NCBI GenBank assembly: GCA_947494645.1
Contig: CANLVO010000002.1
Coordinates: 552,359-616,358 of the forward strand
DNA length: 64,000 nt
Source: an uncultured Litoreibacter sp.
Lineage (GTDB): Bacteria; Pseudomonadota; Alphaproteobacteria; Rhodobacterales; Rhodobacteraceae
Reading direction: 5' to 3'
The position numbers and the translations under genes were made by a program. Positions 24,231 through 40,847 of this stretch are shown here, in pieces. Position 1 is the stretch's first letter; each line of letters begins with the position of its first letter. Below the pieces are notes generated by a model. That model was not told where the DNA came from and did no database searches. It worked only from the letters and a program-made list of their open reading frames with translations.

Positions 24231-25634
24231 CTAGAGCAGACCGTGCTTGCGCAACTTCACATAGAGGGACTGGCGCGATAGCCCCAGCATTTCAGCCGCG
24301 GCGACCCGGTTATTCGAGGTCAACTCAACAGCCGTCTCAATGCACATTTTCTCGACGACATCGGTGGTTTTGGCGACGATGTCTTTCAGCGCTTGGCTGC
24401 CGATCAGCTCTACGACGGACTTTCTGTCCACCTCAGTCAGCTGCGCGGCCGGGGCACGAAGCGCGTCGATTCGGTTGGCGTCGCGGAAAATCAGGGCAAA
24501 AACCGTGCTATCTTGCGCTTGCAGCCTGGTGGTCGAAATCTCGATGGGCCGCTCGGTGCCATGCTCACTGACCAGATGGGTCGCATAAAGCCGCATCGCA
24601 CCGGACCGGGTCGCATTGTCGAGCAAGACGTTGAGGTCGACACTGCCACGGCTCAGGAAATCTGCGATACTGCGGCCCTGAATGCTGCCGGTGTGGGTGA
24701 CGTCCGACAAATTCATGAACGCGCCATTGGCGCTTAGAATGTTGCCGGTCTCGGCAATGAACACCACGCCATCCACGCCGTTCTTGTAAAGCGCGTCCAA
24801 TTGGCTTTGTAGCGCATCGCCCTGCGGGGCAGCTTCGTTCTTTTGGGTCACACGGCACAGCAACATATGCTCGCCGCCAGAGCGGAACAGCTTGGGCGAA
24901 ATCGTCACTTCTCCGCGTTTCGCCACGGAAAAGGCGTCCACGGGTCCCGGCGTGTTGGCGCTGGCTGCCTCTGTAAGATTGCTGATCAGATGGGCGGACT
25001 GCTTGCCTTGGAACAGGTCGGCAAAGCTTTCACCAACAAGGTTCTTCTCGGCGGTATCAAAGAAGACGGCGCCGGCAGGATTTGTGTCGGTGATCTTGCC
25101 GTCCGAGACACGCACGAAGAGTGTCGGCTCGGCATTGGCGGACATCAGCACGCGGAAGCGGGTGTCGTATTCCCGCTGCGCCTCGTAATCCTTCTCCAGC
25201 GCGATTTGCGCTGCCACCAATTGCTGCTGGATCTCGGCAATGGGGCGCAGGTCGCGGCCCAGCATCAGCAAGGCGCCATCCGTTCCGATCTTGTGGAAGC
25301 TGTAGCGAATGGGAAACTCTGGCTGACCATTGCGGGCCGTATGGTTCAGCTCTACCGGCAGAACGGTGTCTTTGTCTTCAACAAACGCTTCCAGACGCTG
25401 GCGGAACTTGGGCAGGCTTTCGACAGTCAGCTCTTCGTCAAGCATCCGCCCTTCCCAAGTGTCGAGCCCCGATTGGGGCATGAAACTTGGACTGGCCATC
25501 ACGCCCAGCACTTGCCCCTGCTTAGAGATAATCAGAGCCAGGTCGGAAATGTTCGAGATGATCTCGGTCACAACGTCCGGCTCGATCATCGGGATCAGGC
25601 CGACGGTCCATGTGACGTCACCTTGCGGTCTCAT
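24231..25634 (-). CDS. ppsR: Photosynthesis repressor PpsR/CrtJ
   Basis: A 467-residue redox-responsive transcription factor that represses bch, crt, hem and puc-type promoters under oxygen. An N-terminal PAS-like region (about 20-130), a Q-linker helix (about 130-155), two PAS domains (about 160-265 and 280-390) and a C-terminal Fis-type helix-turn-helix (NNRVAAAEMLGLSRQSLYVKLRKHGL, about 441-466) are in order. The only two cysteines, Cys260 (LLCRVTQ) and Cys431 (KMCIETA, beside the HTH), match the two redox cysteines of Rhodobacter PpsR. GGAG lies 7 nt before the ATG. Its operators TGT-N12-ACA occur through the cluster. Confidence 0.96.
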   Translation of the reverse strand: MRPQGDVTWTVGLIPMIEPDVVTEIISNISDLALIISKQGQVLGVMASPSFMPQSGLDTWEGRMLDEELTVESLPKFRQRLEAFVEDKDTVLPVELNHTARNGQPEFPIRYSFHKIGTDGALLMLGRDLRPIAEIQQQLVAAQIALEKDYEAQREYDTRFRVLMSANAEPTLFVRVSDGKITDTNPAGAVFFDTAEKNLVGESFADLFQGKQSAHLISNLTEAASANTPGPVDAFSVAKRGEVTISPKLFRSGGEHMLLCRVTQKNEAAPQGDALQSQLDALYKNGVDGVVFIAETGNILSANGAFMNLSDVTHTGSIQGRSIADFLSRGSVDLNVLLDNATRSGAMRLYATHLVSEHGTERPIEISTTRLQAQDSTVFALIFRDANRIDALRAPAAQLTEVDRKSVVELIGSQALKDIVAKTTDVVEKMCIETAVELTSNNRVAAAEMLGLSRQSLYVKLRKHGLL

Positions 25635-25671
25635 TGTGCAGCTCCGGGCTGACGGTTATTTTTGGGGCGGA

Positions 25672-26457
25672 TCATTGGGCCGCAACTATCTGATGTGGCG
25701 GAAGCTTCAATGCACAAAATTCCAGAGCTTCTGCAAGATCGCTTGTGGCGAGGTTTGCGCCGGTTAGAGCCGCAACATCCACATCAAGCGACAAAACGTT
25801 CCCGCCAATAACCACCGGCACATCTCCAAGAAATTTTCGCACGTTGTCTACGATGGTGCGGATCATTTCAAGGCTCTCCCGCGAAGAAGCAGAGACCATT
25901 ACGGCATCAACCGGATCTTGTGACAAAATATAGGTCAGATCCTTCAGGGATGTGCCAATTTCAAGCGTAACGCAAAACCCGAGGCGTCGCATCTGCCCGG
26001 CCAGAATGGTCGCCCCCAAAGTATGTTGTGCGTCCTCAGGAACAAGCAACAGGCAAGTAGGGGCATTGGGGCGAGGTGTGCCGTCGCCAGAGCACCAGTT
26101 TGGGCCCAGATAGCGCAAGAGCCCTTGCAAGCGGGCCGAGCCAATCGACACTTTGGCGAAGTCCATCATGTCTGAGCACCATGCGTCACCCAGCCGCCGG
26201 GCCACGCTCGGGATGTAGTAATCCGCGAGTTGCTCGGCTGAGATGCCAACTTCAAGGAACTTGTCCACGACTGCGGGTGCCTTGGTCGGATCGGGGTCGC
26301 TTACGGCTCGGTAGAGCTCGTTGATCAGTGGCTCCAGAACATCAGATGTCGAGATGGTTTTGCGCAGATCCGTCGACAGGATCGAGAGCGCTGTCATAGC
26401 GAAGCCGTCCACCGGTGCTTCGGTGACGTCGACACACAGAGCAGAGCGCTGTGACAT
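25672..26457 (-). CDS. ppaA: PpsR antirepressor PpaA/AerR, cobalamin-binding
   Basis: A 261-residue protein that, in Rhodobacter, binds hydroxycobalamin and in light interacts with PpsR/CrtJ to relieve repression. The cap helix LGDAWCSDMMDFAKVSIGSARLQ (about 90-112) and the B12-binding domain with DAQHTLGA (His145 as candidate cobalt ligand), SASSRESLEMIRTIV and VVIGGNVL are visible. I chose ATG 26457 because GGAGGG lies 8 nt upstream; a longer frame exists without such a site. It lies 37 bp before ppsR in one operon and is divergent from bchF, separated by two PpsR operators. Confidence 0.9.
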   Translation of the reverse strand: MSQRSALCVDVTEAPVDGFAMTALSILSTDLRKTISTSDVLEPLINELYRAVSDPDPTKAPAVVDKFLEVGISAEQLADYYIPSVARRLGDAWCSDMMDFAKVSIGSARLQGLLRYLGPNWCSGDGTPRPNAPTCLLLVPEDAQHTLGATILAGQMRRLGFCVTLEIGTSLKDLTYILSQDPVDAVMVSASSRESLEMIRTIVDNVRKFLGDVPVVIGGNVLSLDVDVAALTGANLATSDLAEALEFCALKLPPHQIVAAQ

Positions 26458-26554
26458 GTAACGGGCCCTCCAATGTGGTTTCCGGTCCAGGAGAAGCGCA
26501 GGCAACGCAAGTTTATCGTTTATAGGCACATATGCTGGGTAATGCCATAGGACA

Positions 26555-26572
26555 TGTCAAATAGTATTGACA
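26555..26572. promoter_or_regulatory. PpsR/CrtJ operator 1, ppaA-bchF intergenic
   Basis: TGTCAAATAGTATTGACA, an exact TGT-N12-ACA palindrome 97 bp before the ppaA ATG. On the minus strand its edge forms a TTGACA -35-like hexamer facing ppaA, so PpsR may autoregulate the ppaA-ppsR operon here. The pair with the second site suggests cooperative or looping repression of the divergent promoters. Confidence 0.82.
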
Positions 26573-26652
26573 CCGAAATTGGCTGATGACGCATATATCA
26601 GTGATCTTTGAGGATTACGTGTTTGGCGCCAATGCCAAATCGCTTTCTCATG

Positions 26653-26670
26653 TGTAAATCAAAGTTGACA
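26653..26670. promoter_or_regulatory. PpsR/CrtJ operator 2, bchF promoter
   Basis: TGTAAATCAAAGTTGACA, an exact TGT-N12-ACA palindrome extended to TGTGT/ACACA by flanking bases. It lies 51 bp before the bchF ATG, and its right half is a TTGACA -35-like hexamer (26665-26670) for rightward transcription. Start-to-start spacing from operator 1 is 98 bp. Confidence 0.85.
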
Positions 26671-26721
26671 CATGTCTCCCTACCTGCCAAATTTTCATCA
26701 ATACAGTCCAAGGGGGACAGC

Positions 26722-34494
<7,773 letters not shown>

Positions 34495-35163
34495 ATGACC
34501 TACGAGGCCACACGCAACAACGTCGAAACCTATTTCGACCGCACAGCGACCAAGACATGGGAGCGTCTGACATCGGACGCGCCCGTTTCTGGTATCAGGG
34601 CGACTGTGCGTGCTGGCCGGGACAGGATGCGGGATCTGTTGATTGCGCAATTGCCGGATGATCTGCACGGCGCGCGCATCTTGGATGCGGGCTGCGGTAC
34701 GGGTGCGTTGGCGTTTGAGCTGGCCGCACGTGGCGCGGATGTTGTGGGCGTCGATATCTCCCCGCAATTGATCGACATCGCTGAAAAGCGCATGCCCGAA
34801 GGGCTAAGCGGGTCGCTGAGCTTCAGCGCGGGCGACATGCTGGATGCGGGGCTTGGGCCGTTCGATCATATCGTGGCGATGGACTCGATGATCTACTATT
34901 CCGCTGACGACATCGCACGCATCCTCGACGGCATCGCGCCGCGTCTTTACCAAAACATGGTGTTCACCGTGGCCCCACGCACGCCGCTTTTGATGGCGAT
35001 GTGGCGGGTGGGCAAGCTTTTCCCGCGCTCTGATCGGTCGCCGACTATGGTGCCGCACAGCCCAGAAAAGCTAGCGGCGAAAGTCACCTCCGGCACGCTC
35101 AGAAATGTCGAACGTGTGACGTCTGGATTCTACATCTCCAACGCCTTGGAGTTCCGCGCATGA
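34495..35163 (+). CDS. bchM: Mg-protoporphyrin IX O-methyltransferase
   Basis: A 222-residue class I SAM-dependent methyltransferase that methylates the C13 propionate of Mg-protoporphyrin IX, making the AcsF substrate. SAM-binding motif I is ILDAGCGTGALAFELA (about residues 62-77) followed by VVGVDIS; MDSMIYYS is the post-motif. The start codon is contiguous with the bchL stop, and the stop overlaps lhaA by ATGA. Confidence 0.97.
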   Translation: MTYEATRNNVETYFDRTATKTWERLTSDAPVSGIRATVRAGRDRMRDLLIAQLPDDLHGARILDAGCGTGALAFELAARGADVVGVDISPQLIDIAEKRMPEGLSGSLSFSAGDMLDAGLGPFDHIVAMDSMIYYSADDIARILDGIAPRLYQNMVFTVAPRTPLLMAMWRVGKLFPRSDRSPTMVPHSPEKLAAKVTSGTLRNVERVTSGFYISNALEFRA

Positions 35164-36590
35164 TCATTGGCCGCAACACATTCAAGAACCTGACAATGCG
35201 CGCATTGCCGTTCTCGGATGCTGTCAGTGAGCAACTGCCACTGGGCCAATTGCTGCGCCTGTCGCTCTTCCAAATCTCTGTCGGTATGGCAGCGGTGATG
35301 TTGCTCGGCACGCTCAACCGCGTAATGATTGTCGAGTTGAGTGTACCAGCCACCATCGTGGCGATCATGATTGCGATTCCGGTGCTGGTTGCACCGTTCC
35401 GGGCGCTCTTGGGGTTTCGCTCCGACAATTATCGTTCCGCCATCGGGTGGAAACGTATTCCATACCTTTGGTTCGGGTCGCTTTGGCAGTTTGGCGGCCT
35501 TGCCATCATGCCGATGGGGCTGCTGGTGCTTTCAGGCGATCAGGTGGCTGGCCCGGAATGGGCGGGCGAGGTGGGTGCGGCGTTGGCCTTCCTGTTGACC
35601 GGCGTCGGTATGCACATGACCCAGACCGCAGGGCTGGCGCTCGCCGCTGATCGCGCGACAGAGGAAACCCGGCCCCAGGTTGTCGCGCTGCTCTATGTGA
35701 TGTTCCTGATCGGCATGGGTGTCTCGGCGGTCATCGTGGGGGCATTGCTGCAAAACTTCTCCGACCTGCGTCTGGTGCAGGTGGTGCAGGGCACAGCGGT
35801 CGTGACCATCGTGCTGAACATGGTGGCCCTGTGGAAACAGGAAAAGGTCAACCCGATGACCAAAGAGGAACGCGCAGCCCCGATGCCGCAGTTCCGCGAG
35901 GCATGGGATGACCTGACCAATGGCGGCCATGCGGGCCGGCTATTGGTTGTCGTGTTTCTGGGCACCATGGCGTTCAACATGCAGGACGTATTGCTGGAGC
36001 CTTACGGCGGCGAGATCCTTGGCCTGTCAGTCTCTGCCACCACGCTTTTGACCGCGATGTGGGCGGGGGGTGCTCTTTTGGGGTTTGGCCTTGCGGCGCG
36101 GTGGCTGAAATCCAGCATCGACCCGTTCCGCATGGCGGCACGTGGCATCTTGATCGGCCTCGCCTCGTTTTGCGCCGTTATCTTTGCGGCGCCGCTGGCC
36201 AGCACCGCGATGTTTTTCTCAGGTGCGTTCGGCATCGGGCTGGGCGGAGGTTTGTTCGCCGTGGCCACGCTGACTGCGGCAATGACCCTCAACACCACGG
36301 GCGCAGCAGGCAAGGGTTTGGCGCTGGGCGCGTGGGGTGCCGCGCAGGCCACAGCAGCAGGTCTTTCAATTTTCATCGGGGGCGCTGTTCGCGACCTTGT
36401 AAACACAGCCGCGCAAAGCGGCGCGCTGGGCGATGCGCTCAGTTCAAACGCGACAGGATATTCGGTCGTCTACCACGTAGAGATCGGCTTGCTGTTCGTC
36501 ACACTCGTGGCGCTGGGGCCTTTGGTCAAAGCCCGCGCCATTTCCACTCAGCAGGCGGGGCCGGTTGGCTTGGCCGATTTCCCGACATGA
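35160..36590 (+). CDS. lhaA: LhaA, LH1 assembly factor (PucC/BCH family MFS-like protein)
   Basis: A 476-residue major-facilitator-like membrane protein with about 12 hydrophobic helices. RVMIVELSVPATIVAIMIAIPVLVAPFRALLGFRSD is the hallmark first-loop sequence of the PucC/LhaA family; it is thought to deliver bacteriochlorophyll or chaperone LH1 polypeptides during RC-LH1 assembly. Its position between bchM and puhA is the same as in Rhodobacter. Puh promoters are known to lie inside such upstream genes, so puhA may have its own start within it. Confidence 0.94.
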   Translation: MIIGRNTFKNLTMRALPFSDAVSEQLPLGQLLRLSLFQISVGMAAVMLLGTLNRVMIVELSVPATIVAIMIAIPVLVAPFRALLGFRSDNYRSAIGWKRIPYLWFGSLWQFGGLAIMPMGLLVLSGDQVAGPEWAGEVGAALAFLLTGVGMHMTQTAGLALAADRATEETRPQVVALLYVMFLIGMGVSAVIVGALLQNFSDLRLVQVVQGTAVVTIVLNMVALWKQEKVNPMTKEERAAPMPQFREAWDDLTNGGHAGRLLVVVFLGTMAFNMQDVLLEPYGGEILGLSVSATTLLTAMWAGGALLGFGLAARWLKSSIDPFRMAARGILIGLASFCAVIFAAPLASTAMFFSGAFGIGLGGGLFAVATLTAAMTLNTTGAAGKGLALGAWGAAQATAAGLSIFIGGAVRDLVNTAAQSGALGDALSSNATGYSVVYHVEIGLLFVTLVALGPLVKARAISTQQAGPVGLADFPT

Positions 36591-36623
36591 CCTGCACAAA
36601 AAGATAAGACGGAGGAACCCCCT

Positions 36624-37397
36624 ATGGTTGGCAATACATTCTTTGGAAATTTTGATCTGGCCAGCGCCGCGATCTGGCTTTTCTGGCTATTTTTCGCGCT
36701 GCTGATTTTCTACCTGCAGACGGAGAACATGCGCGAGGGCTATGCGCTGGAAGATGACGACGGCAATGTCGCGCCCAACCAAGGCCCATTCCCGGTCCCA
36801 AAAGACAAGACCTTCATTCTGCGCGACGGGCGCGGCAACCTGACCGTGCCTTCTGGCCAGCGCGGGGACCGCGACAACCTCAAGCTGCAACGCACGGCCA
36901 CGGCGGCGGGTTCGCCATACGTGCCCACAGGTGATCCGATGAGCGACGGCGTTGGCCCTGCGTCCTGGGCGCCACGCCGTGATGTGGCGGAACTGGACGC
37001 GCACGGTCACGTCAAGATCAAGCCGATGTCCGTGCTTGAGGACTTCCACGTCTCCGCGGGCATGGACCCACGCGGCAAAGTGGTCGTCACCGGCGACGGC
37101 GAAGTCGTGGGCCGCATCACCGATATGTGGGTCGATGTGCCCGAGCAAATGGTGCGCTACCTGACGATGGACGCGAACCCAGAGGGCCAGGGCAACACCC
37201 GCCTGATCCCGATGAACTTCGCCAAGATCAAAGGCGACCGCGTCGTGGTCCGCTCGCTGCATGCACATAACGTCATGGGCATCCCGACGATCAAGAAAGC
37301 CGACATGATCACGCTTCTCGAGGAAGAGAAGGTCATGGCCTATTTCGGGGGCGGCACGCTCTATGCGGACCCCGCGCGGGCCGAGCCTTTGATCTAG
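36624..37397 (+). CDS. puhA: Photosynthetic reaction centre H subunit
   Basis: A 257-residue RC-H protein: one N-terminal transmembrane helix (residues about 12-31, AAIWLFWLFFALLIFYLQTE), then a cytoplasmic PRC-barrel domain (about 115-245) that covers the quinone sites and assists proton delivery to QB. Residues typical of the proton path lie in the GRITDMWVDVPEQMVRYL region. The ATG is preceded by GGAGG. First of puhA-puhB-puhC. Confidence 0.97.
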   Translation: MVGNTFFGNFDLASAAIWLFWLFFALLIFYLQTENMREGYALEDDDGNVAPNQGPFPVPKDKTFILRDGRGNLTVPSGQRGDRDNLKLQRTATAAGSPYVPTGDPMSDGVGPASWAPRRDVAELDAHGHVKIKPMSVLEDFHVSAGMDPRGKVVVTGDGEVVGRITDMWVDVPEQMVRYLTMDANPEGQGNTRLIPMNFAKIKGDRVVVRSLHAHNVMGIPTIKKADMITLLEEEKVMAYFGGGTLYADPARAEPLI

Positions 37398-37470
37398 GCC
37401 GCTGATCTAAACCAAAAGACCCACCGGGCTCTCAGCCAAGGGCCCGGTGACCGACATAGGGACAAAGAAA

Positions 37471-38115
37471 ATGCATCACGACGATTTCAAATTCGAACCA
37501 GTACGTGGCCTGCCGGAGGCGCTTCCGGCGGATGAGCATATCATCTGGCAGGGCGCACCCAACGCGTTGCGGCTGGCCAAGGATGCATGGGGCCTGAACT
37601 GGATCATCGGGTATTTCGTGGTGCTGGCGCTGTGGCGCGTGGGGGTTTCGACCACGATGGTGTCGCTGACCGAAGCCATGGGCCACGGCATTCCTTTCCT
37701 TCTGGGTGGGGCACTGGCCGGACTGATCATCTACGGCATCGCCTATGTGCAGGCGCGCTCCACCGTGTACACGCTGACCAATAAGCGCGTGGCAATGCGG
37801 ATTGGTGCCGCGCTCACTATGACGCTCAACCTGCCTTACGTGTGCATCGGCAATGCCGATCTGGGGGTGCGCAAATCCGGCCTCGGTACGCTGACCTTCG
37901 AGATGACTGGCGACACAAGATTGTCTTACCTGATGACCTGGCCGCATGTGCGCCCGTGGCATTTCACGCGCACTCAACCTGCGTTCCGGTCAATTCCGAA
38001 TGCGGCGCATGTTGCCAAGCTCTTTGCAGAAGCCGCAGAGACCCGCGTCTCCACACCTCAGGTGTCGCGGATTGATCCAGATCATAGCGCCCCCGGCGCG
38101 GTTGCCGCGGAGTAG
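37471..38115 (+). CDS. puhB: PuhB, photosynthetic complex assembly protein
   Basis: A 214-residue membrane protein with a PH-like domain and about three hydrophobic segments (around 45-65, 75-95, plus one weaker). MHHDDFKFEPVRGLPEALPADEHIIWQG is the typical PuhB N-terminus, so I chose ATG 37471 (AGGGA about 9 nt upstream) over an in-frame GTG at 37447. PuhB is needed for efficient RC assembly in Rhodobacter. It follows puhA by 73 bp and is 4 bp before puhC. Confidence 0.93.
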   Translation: MHHDDFKFEPVRGLPEALPADEHIIWQGAPNALRLAKDAWGLNWIIGYFVVLALWRVGVSTTMVSLTEAMGHGIPFLLGGALAGLIIYGIAYVQARSTVYTLTNKRVAMRIGAALTMTLNLPYVCIGNADLGVRKSGLGTLTFEMTGDTRLSYLMTWPHVRPWHFTRTQPAFRSIPNAAHVAKLFAEAAETRVSTPQVSRIDPDHSAPGAVAAE

Positions 38116-38119
38116 ACCG

Positions 38120-38590
38120 ATGACCAGCAGAACCTCCTCACTCGCCAACCAGATGAAGCATCGCGACCGCGAGATGGTGCCCAAAGTACTGGTCCGTGCG
38201 ATGTTCGGGCTGATGGCGGCCTCGGTGGCTATGGTGGCCTATGCACAATGGGCGGATGTGCCGCTTTCGGGTGTGGCGCCAGACAGCCCGGTGGTTGAAG
38301 AACGGATAATTACGTTGAGCGGTGACCATGCCGCTGGCTATGCTGTGATCGATGAGAACGGTCAGCAGATCGCGCATTCCAAGGAAGACACGAAAGGGTT
38401 TATCGACGTCATCGCCAGCTCCATCAAACGAGAGCGGGAGACGAACGGGTACACCATAAACGACCCCCTGCGGCTGGTCCGCCGGGAGAACGGCAAGACA
38501 GCCGTAATCGACCCCACCACCGGTTGGAAGATCGAGCTGATCGGATATGGAAAAGACAATGTCGCAGCCTTCGCCTCGCTGATCGACTGA
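38120..38590 (+). CDS. puhC: PuhC, photosynthetic complex assembly protein
   Basis: A 156-residue protein with one N-terminal transmembrane helix (about residues 27-46) and a periplasmic domain (SGDHAAGYAVIDENG ... FASLID). In Rhodobacter capsulatus PuhC supports RC-LH1 assembly and organisation. ATG 38120 is chosen because it follows the puhB stop by 4 bp and restores a normal length; an upstream start would lie inside puhB. Followed after 24 bp by the conserved small protein and acsF. Confidence 0.92.
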   Translation: MTSRTSSLANQMKHRDREMVPKVLVRAMFGLMAASVAMVAYAQWADVPLSGVAPDSPVVEERIITLSGDHAAGYAVIDENGQQIAHSKEDTKGFIDVIASSIKRERETNGYTINDPLRLVRRENGKTAVIDPTTGWKIELIGYGKDNVAAFASLID

Positions 38591-38614
38591 ACCTCATTTG
38601 AAAGGGACTTTAAG

Positions 38615-38911
38615 ATGGGATTTCTAACACGAACGAAAGAAAGCGCACCTTGCGTGGTGACCATTTCGCATCGCTTCGAAGAACTGTCGGCACATGTCAA
38701 ATTCACCAATGGGGCGGTCGTGAACCCCGGTGATAGTGTGTTGGTCCACGGCGCAGAGATCATGGCACCTTACGGCGAGCTTGTCGAAGAAGCTCGCATT
38801 GCCACCATCACACGCGCCTCATGGATCGAGCGGCAATGGACTCGCTGGACGGGCGATTTCGAGTTTATGGAACTCTGCGAGTTCTCGTTCAGCGAGGAGG
38901 TTCTGTCATGA
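38615..38911 (+). CDS. Conserved small protein of unknown function between puhC and acsF
   Basis: A 98-residue soluble protein, N-terminally compact (HVKFTNGAVVNPGDSVLVHG, a short beta barrel-like pattern) with a C-terminal Trp/Glu-rich stretch (SWIERQWTRWTGDFEFMELCEFSF). No transmembrane helix or catalytic motif. An uncharacterised gene in this slot (puhABC-hyp-acsF-puhE-hemA) is a recurring feature of Roseobacter-group photosynthesis clusters, and its stop overlaps the acsF ATG (ATGA, 38908-38911), so it is co-translated with the cyclase. An accessory role in cyclase function is a reasonable guess, not evidence. Confidence 0.88.
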   Translation: MGFLTRTKESAPCVVTISHRFEELSAHVKFTNGAVVNPGDSVLVHGAEIMAPYGELVEEARIATITRASWIERQWTRWTGDFEFMELCEFSFSEEVLS

Positions 38912-40047
38912 ACAAGCATGTAAACACCCCTGAGCACTCTGCATATGCCGCAACCGCGGAGGAGGCCATCGCCGCCCAAGACGCGCTGGACGGTCCCGAG
39001 ATGACTTCGGAAATGGCGACCGAAGTGGCCATGCAGAACACCCTGCTGACGCCTCGGTTCTATACCACCGATTTCGATGAGATGGATGCGATTGACGTCT
39101 CCCCTGTCCGCGAAGATTGGGACAAGCTGATCGCGGGCATGAAGGCTGACCCGAACCGGGGTCACTTCAAGAAGAACGACGATTGGGACGCCAACTGGGA
39201 AGGCATGGACCCTGCGCTGAAGGCCGAGTTTATCGACTTCCTGATTTCAAGCTGCACCGCTGAATTCTCCGGCTGCGTGCTTTACAAAGAGATGAAGCGC
39301 CGTGGCTCGAACACCGACATCACCACGCTGTTCCAGCTGATGGCCCGCGACGAGGCGCGCCATGCGGGGTTCATCAACGATGCGCTGCGCGAGGCAGGTA
39401 TCCGGGTCAATCTCGGCTTCCTGACCCAGCAGAAGAAATACACCTACTTCCGCCCGAAATTCATCTACTACGCGACCTACCTGTCGGAAAAGATCGGCTA
39501 CGCCCGCTACATCACCATCTTCCGCCATCTGGAGCAGCACCCCGACAAGCGCTTCCACCCGATCTTTCAGTGGTTCCGTGAGTGGTGCAATGACGAGTTT
39601 TCCCATGGCGAGGCCTTCGCCCTGCTGATGAAGACCGACCCCGCGCTGACGGAAAGCCGGGTCAACAAAATGTGGATCAAGTTCTTCCTGACGGCGGTCT
39701 ATTCCACCATGTGGGTGCGCGACCACCAGCGCCCCCTGTTTCATGATGCGCTGGGCGTGGACGTGACCTGGTATGGACAAGAGGTGTTCCGCAAGACGTC
39801 CGAGATCTCCAAGCAGGTATTCCCGTTCACACTCGATATTGATCACCCGCGCTGGCGGCCCAATCTCGACCGGATGGAGCGTGCCTCTGTGCAGGTTGCA
39901 AAGGGCAAGGCGCAGGGCGGTGTTGCTGGCACGGCCACACGGGTCGCGGGCATGGCCAAGGCGGCCTTCGCCTTCGTGTCGATCTTCACCATCCCTGTCA
40001 TCCACAATGATGTGCCCGACAGCCCAGTGATGGAGCCCGCCTACTAA
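38908..40047 (+). CDS. acsF: Aerobic Mg-protoporphyrin IX monomethyl ester oxidative cyclase
   Basis: A 379-residue diiron monooxygenase that forms the isocyclic (E) ring using O2. The two metal-binding blocks are RDEARHAGF (ExxRH) around residue 155 and NDEFSHGEAF around residue 236, with an earlier Glu in TAEFSGCVLYKEM. ATG 38908 has GAGGAGG 7 nt upstream. No anaerobic cyclase bchE is in the window, which fits an aerobic phototroph. It overlaps the preceding small gene by 4 nt and puhE by 1 nt. Confidence 0.97.
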   Translation: MNKHVNTPEHSAYAATAEEAIAAQDALDGPEMTSEMATEVAMQNTLLTPRFYTTDFDEMDAIDVSPVREDWDKLIAGMKADPNRGHFKKNDDWDANWEGMDPALKAEFIDFLISSCTAEFSGCVLYKEMKRRGSNTDITTLFQLMARDEARHAGFINDALREAGIRVNLGFLTQQKKYTYFRPKFIYYATYLSEKIGYARYITIFRHLEQHPDKRFHPIFQWFREWCNDEFSHGEAFALLMKTDPALTESRVNKMWIKFFLTAVYSTMWVRDHQRPLFHDALGVDVTWYGQEVFRKTSEISKQVFPFTLDIDHPRWRPNLDRMERASVQVAKGKAQGGVAGTATRVAGMAKAAFAFVSIFTIPVIHNDVPDSPVMEPAY

Positions 40048-40847
40048 TGATGTCCTCCCCTTGGATAGCCGCGATCTTCGCAGTGTTCGCCTGGTGGTTC
40101 TTCACCGGGGCGATCCTGCTGGTCGTGCGCAAATCCGATGTGGGGGAGGCCGTGGGTCACGGACGTTCCGTGTTTCTCAGTGTGCCATTGGCCGCGCTTG
40201 GGTTCGCGGGGCTGGTGGTCTCATCAGCCGAGATGACGCTGCAAAACGTCTATATCTCTTTCCTGTCAGTTCTCCTGATCTGGGGCTGGATAGAGCTAGC
40301 GTTTCTCGCAGGCATCATCACGGGGCCAGAGCGCCGCGAATGCCCGCCGGGCCTGTCCGGGAGCGCGCGTTTTATCCGCGCCTGGAACACCGTCTCCCAC
40401 CACGAGCTGCTGCTTTTTGCGGCGCTTTTGCTGATCATTGTGATCTCAACCGGGGCGGAAAATACCTTCGGCATGTGGGTTTATCTGGTGCTTTTCGTGG
40501 CGCGCATCTCCGCCAAGCTGAACCTCTATTTCGGGGTGCCGCGCATCAACACGGAATTTGTTCCCGTGCCATTGCAGCATCTCAAATCCTACTTCCGCCA
40601 AGGTCCCGTCACCTTCGCTTTCCCTGTTGGTGTCACGCTTTTGACGCTCGCCGCCGCGTGTTTCGCAGAGCGTCTTATCAGCTCCGAAACCGTTCCCTTC
40701 ATCGTAGGGTTCGCCCTGCTAACAGCCCTCAGCCTGCTTGCCGCAATCGAGCATTGGCTGATGGTAATCCCACTGCCCGACGCCAAGCTATGGCGCTGGA
40801 TGCTTCCCGCGCCACCTAGATCACAGGATAAGACCCATGAACTTTGA
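40047..40847 (+). CDS. puhE: PuhE, putative photosynthetic complex assembly protein 2
   Basis: A 266-residue integral membrane protein with about seven hydrophobic helices (first at residues 6-27, [21 protein letters not shown]). [21 protein letters not shown]-like sequence (here [17 protein letters not shown]) in the middle is characteristic of PuhE. In Rhodobacter its loss alters bacteriochlorophyll and RC levels. Start shares a base with the acsF stop (TAATG); its 3' end overlaps hemA by 11 nt. Confidence 0.92.
   Translation: MMSSPWIAAIFAVFAWWFFTGAILLVVRKSDVGEAVGHGRSVFLSVPLAALGFAGLVVSSAEMTLQNVYISFLSVLLIWGWIELAFLAGIITGPERRECPPGLSGSARFIRAWNTVSHHELLLFAALLLIIVISTGAENTFGMWVYLVLFVARISAKLNLYFGVPRINTEFVPVPLQHLKSYFRQGPVTFAFPVGVTLLTLAAACFAERLISSETVPFIVGFALLTALSLLAAIEHWLMVIPLPDAKLWRWMLPAPPRSQDKTHEL

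Noticed and set aside
37447-37470. GTG start for puhB eight codons upstream
   Set aside because: The conserved PuhB N-terminus MHHDDF begins at ATG 37471, which has a suitable AGGGA upstream.
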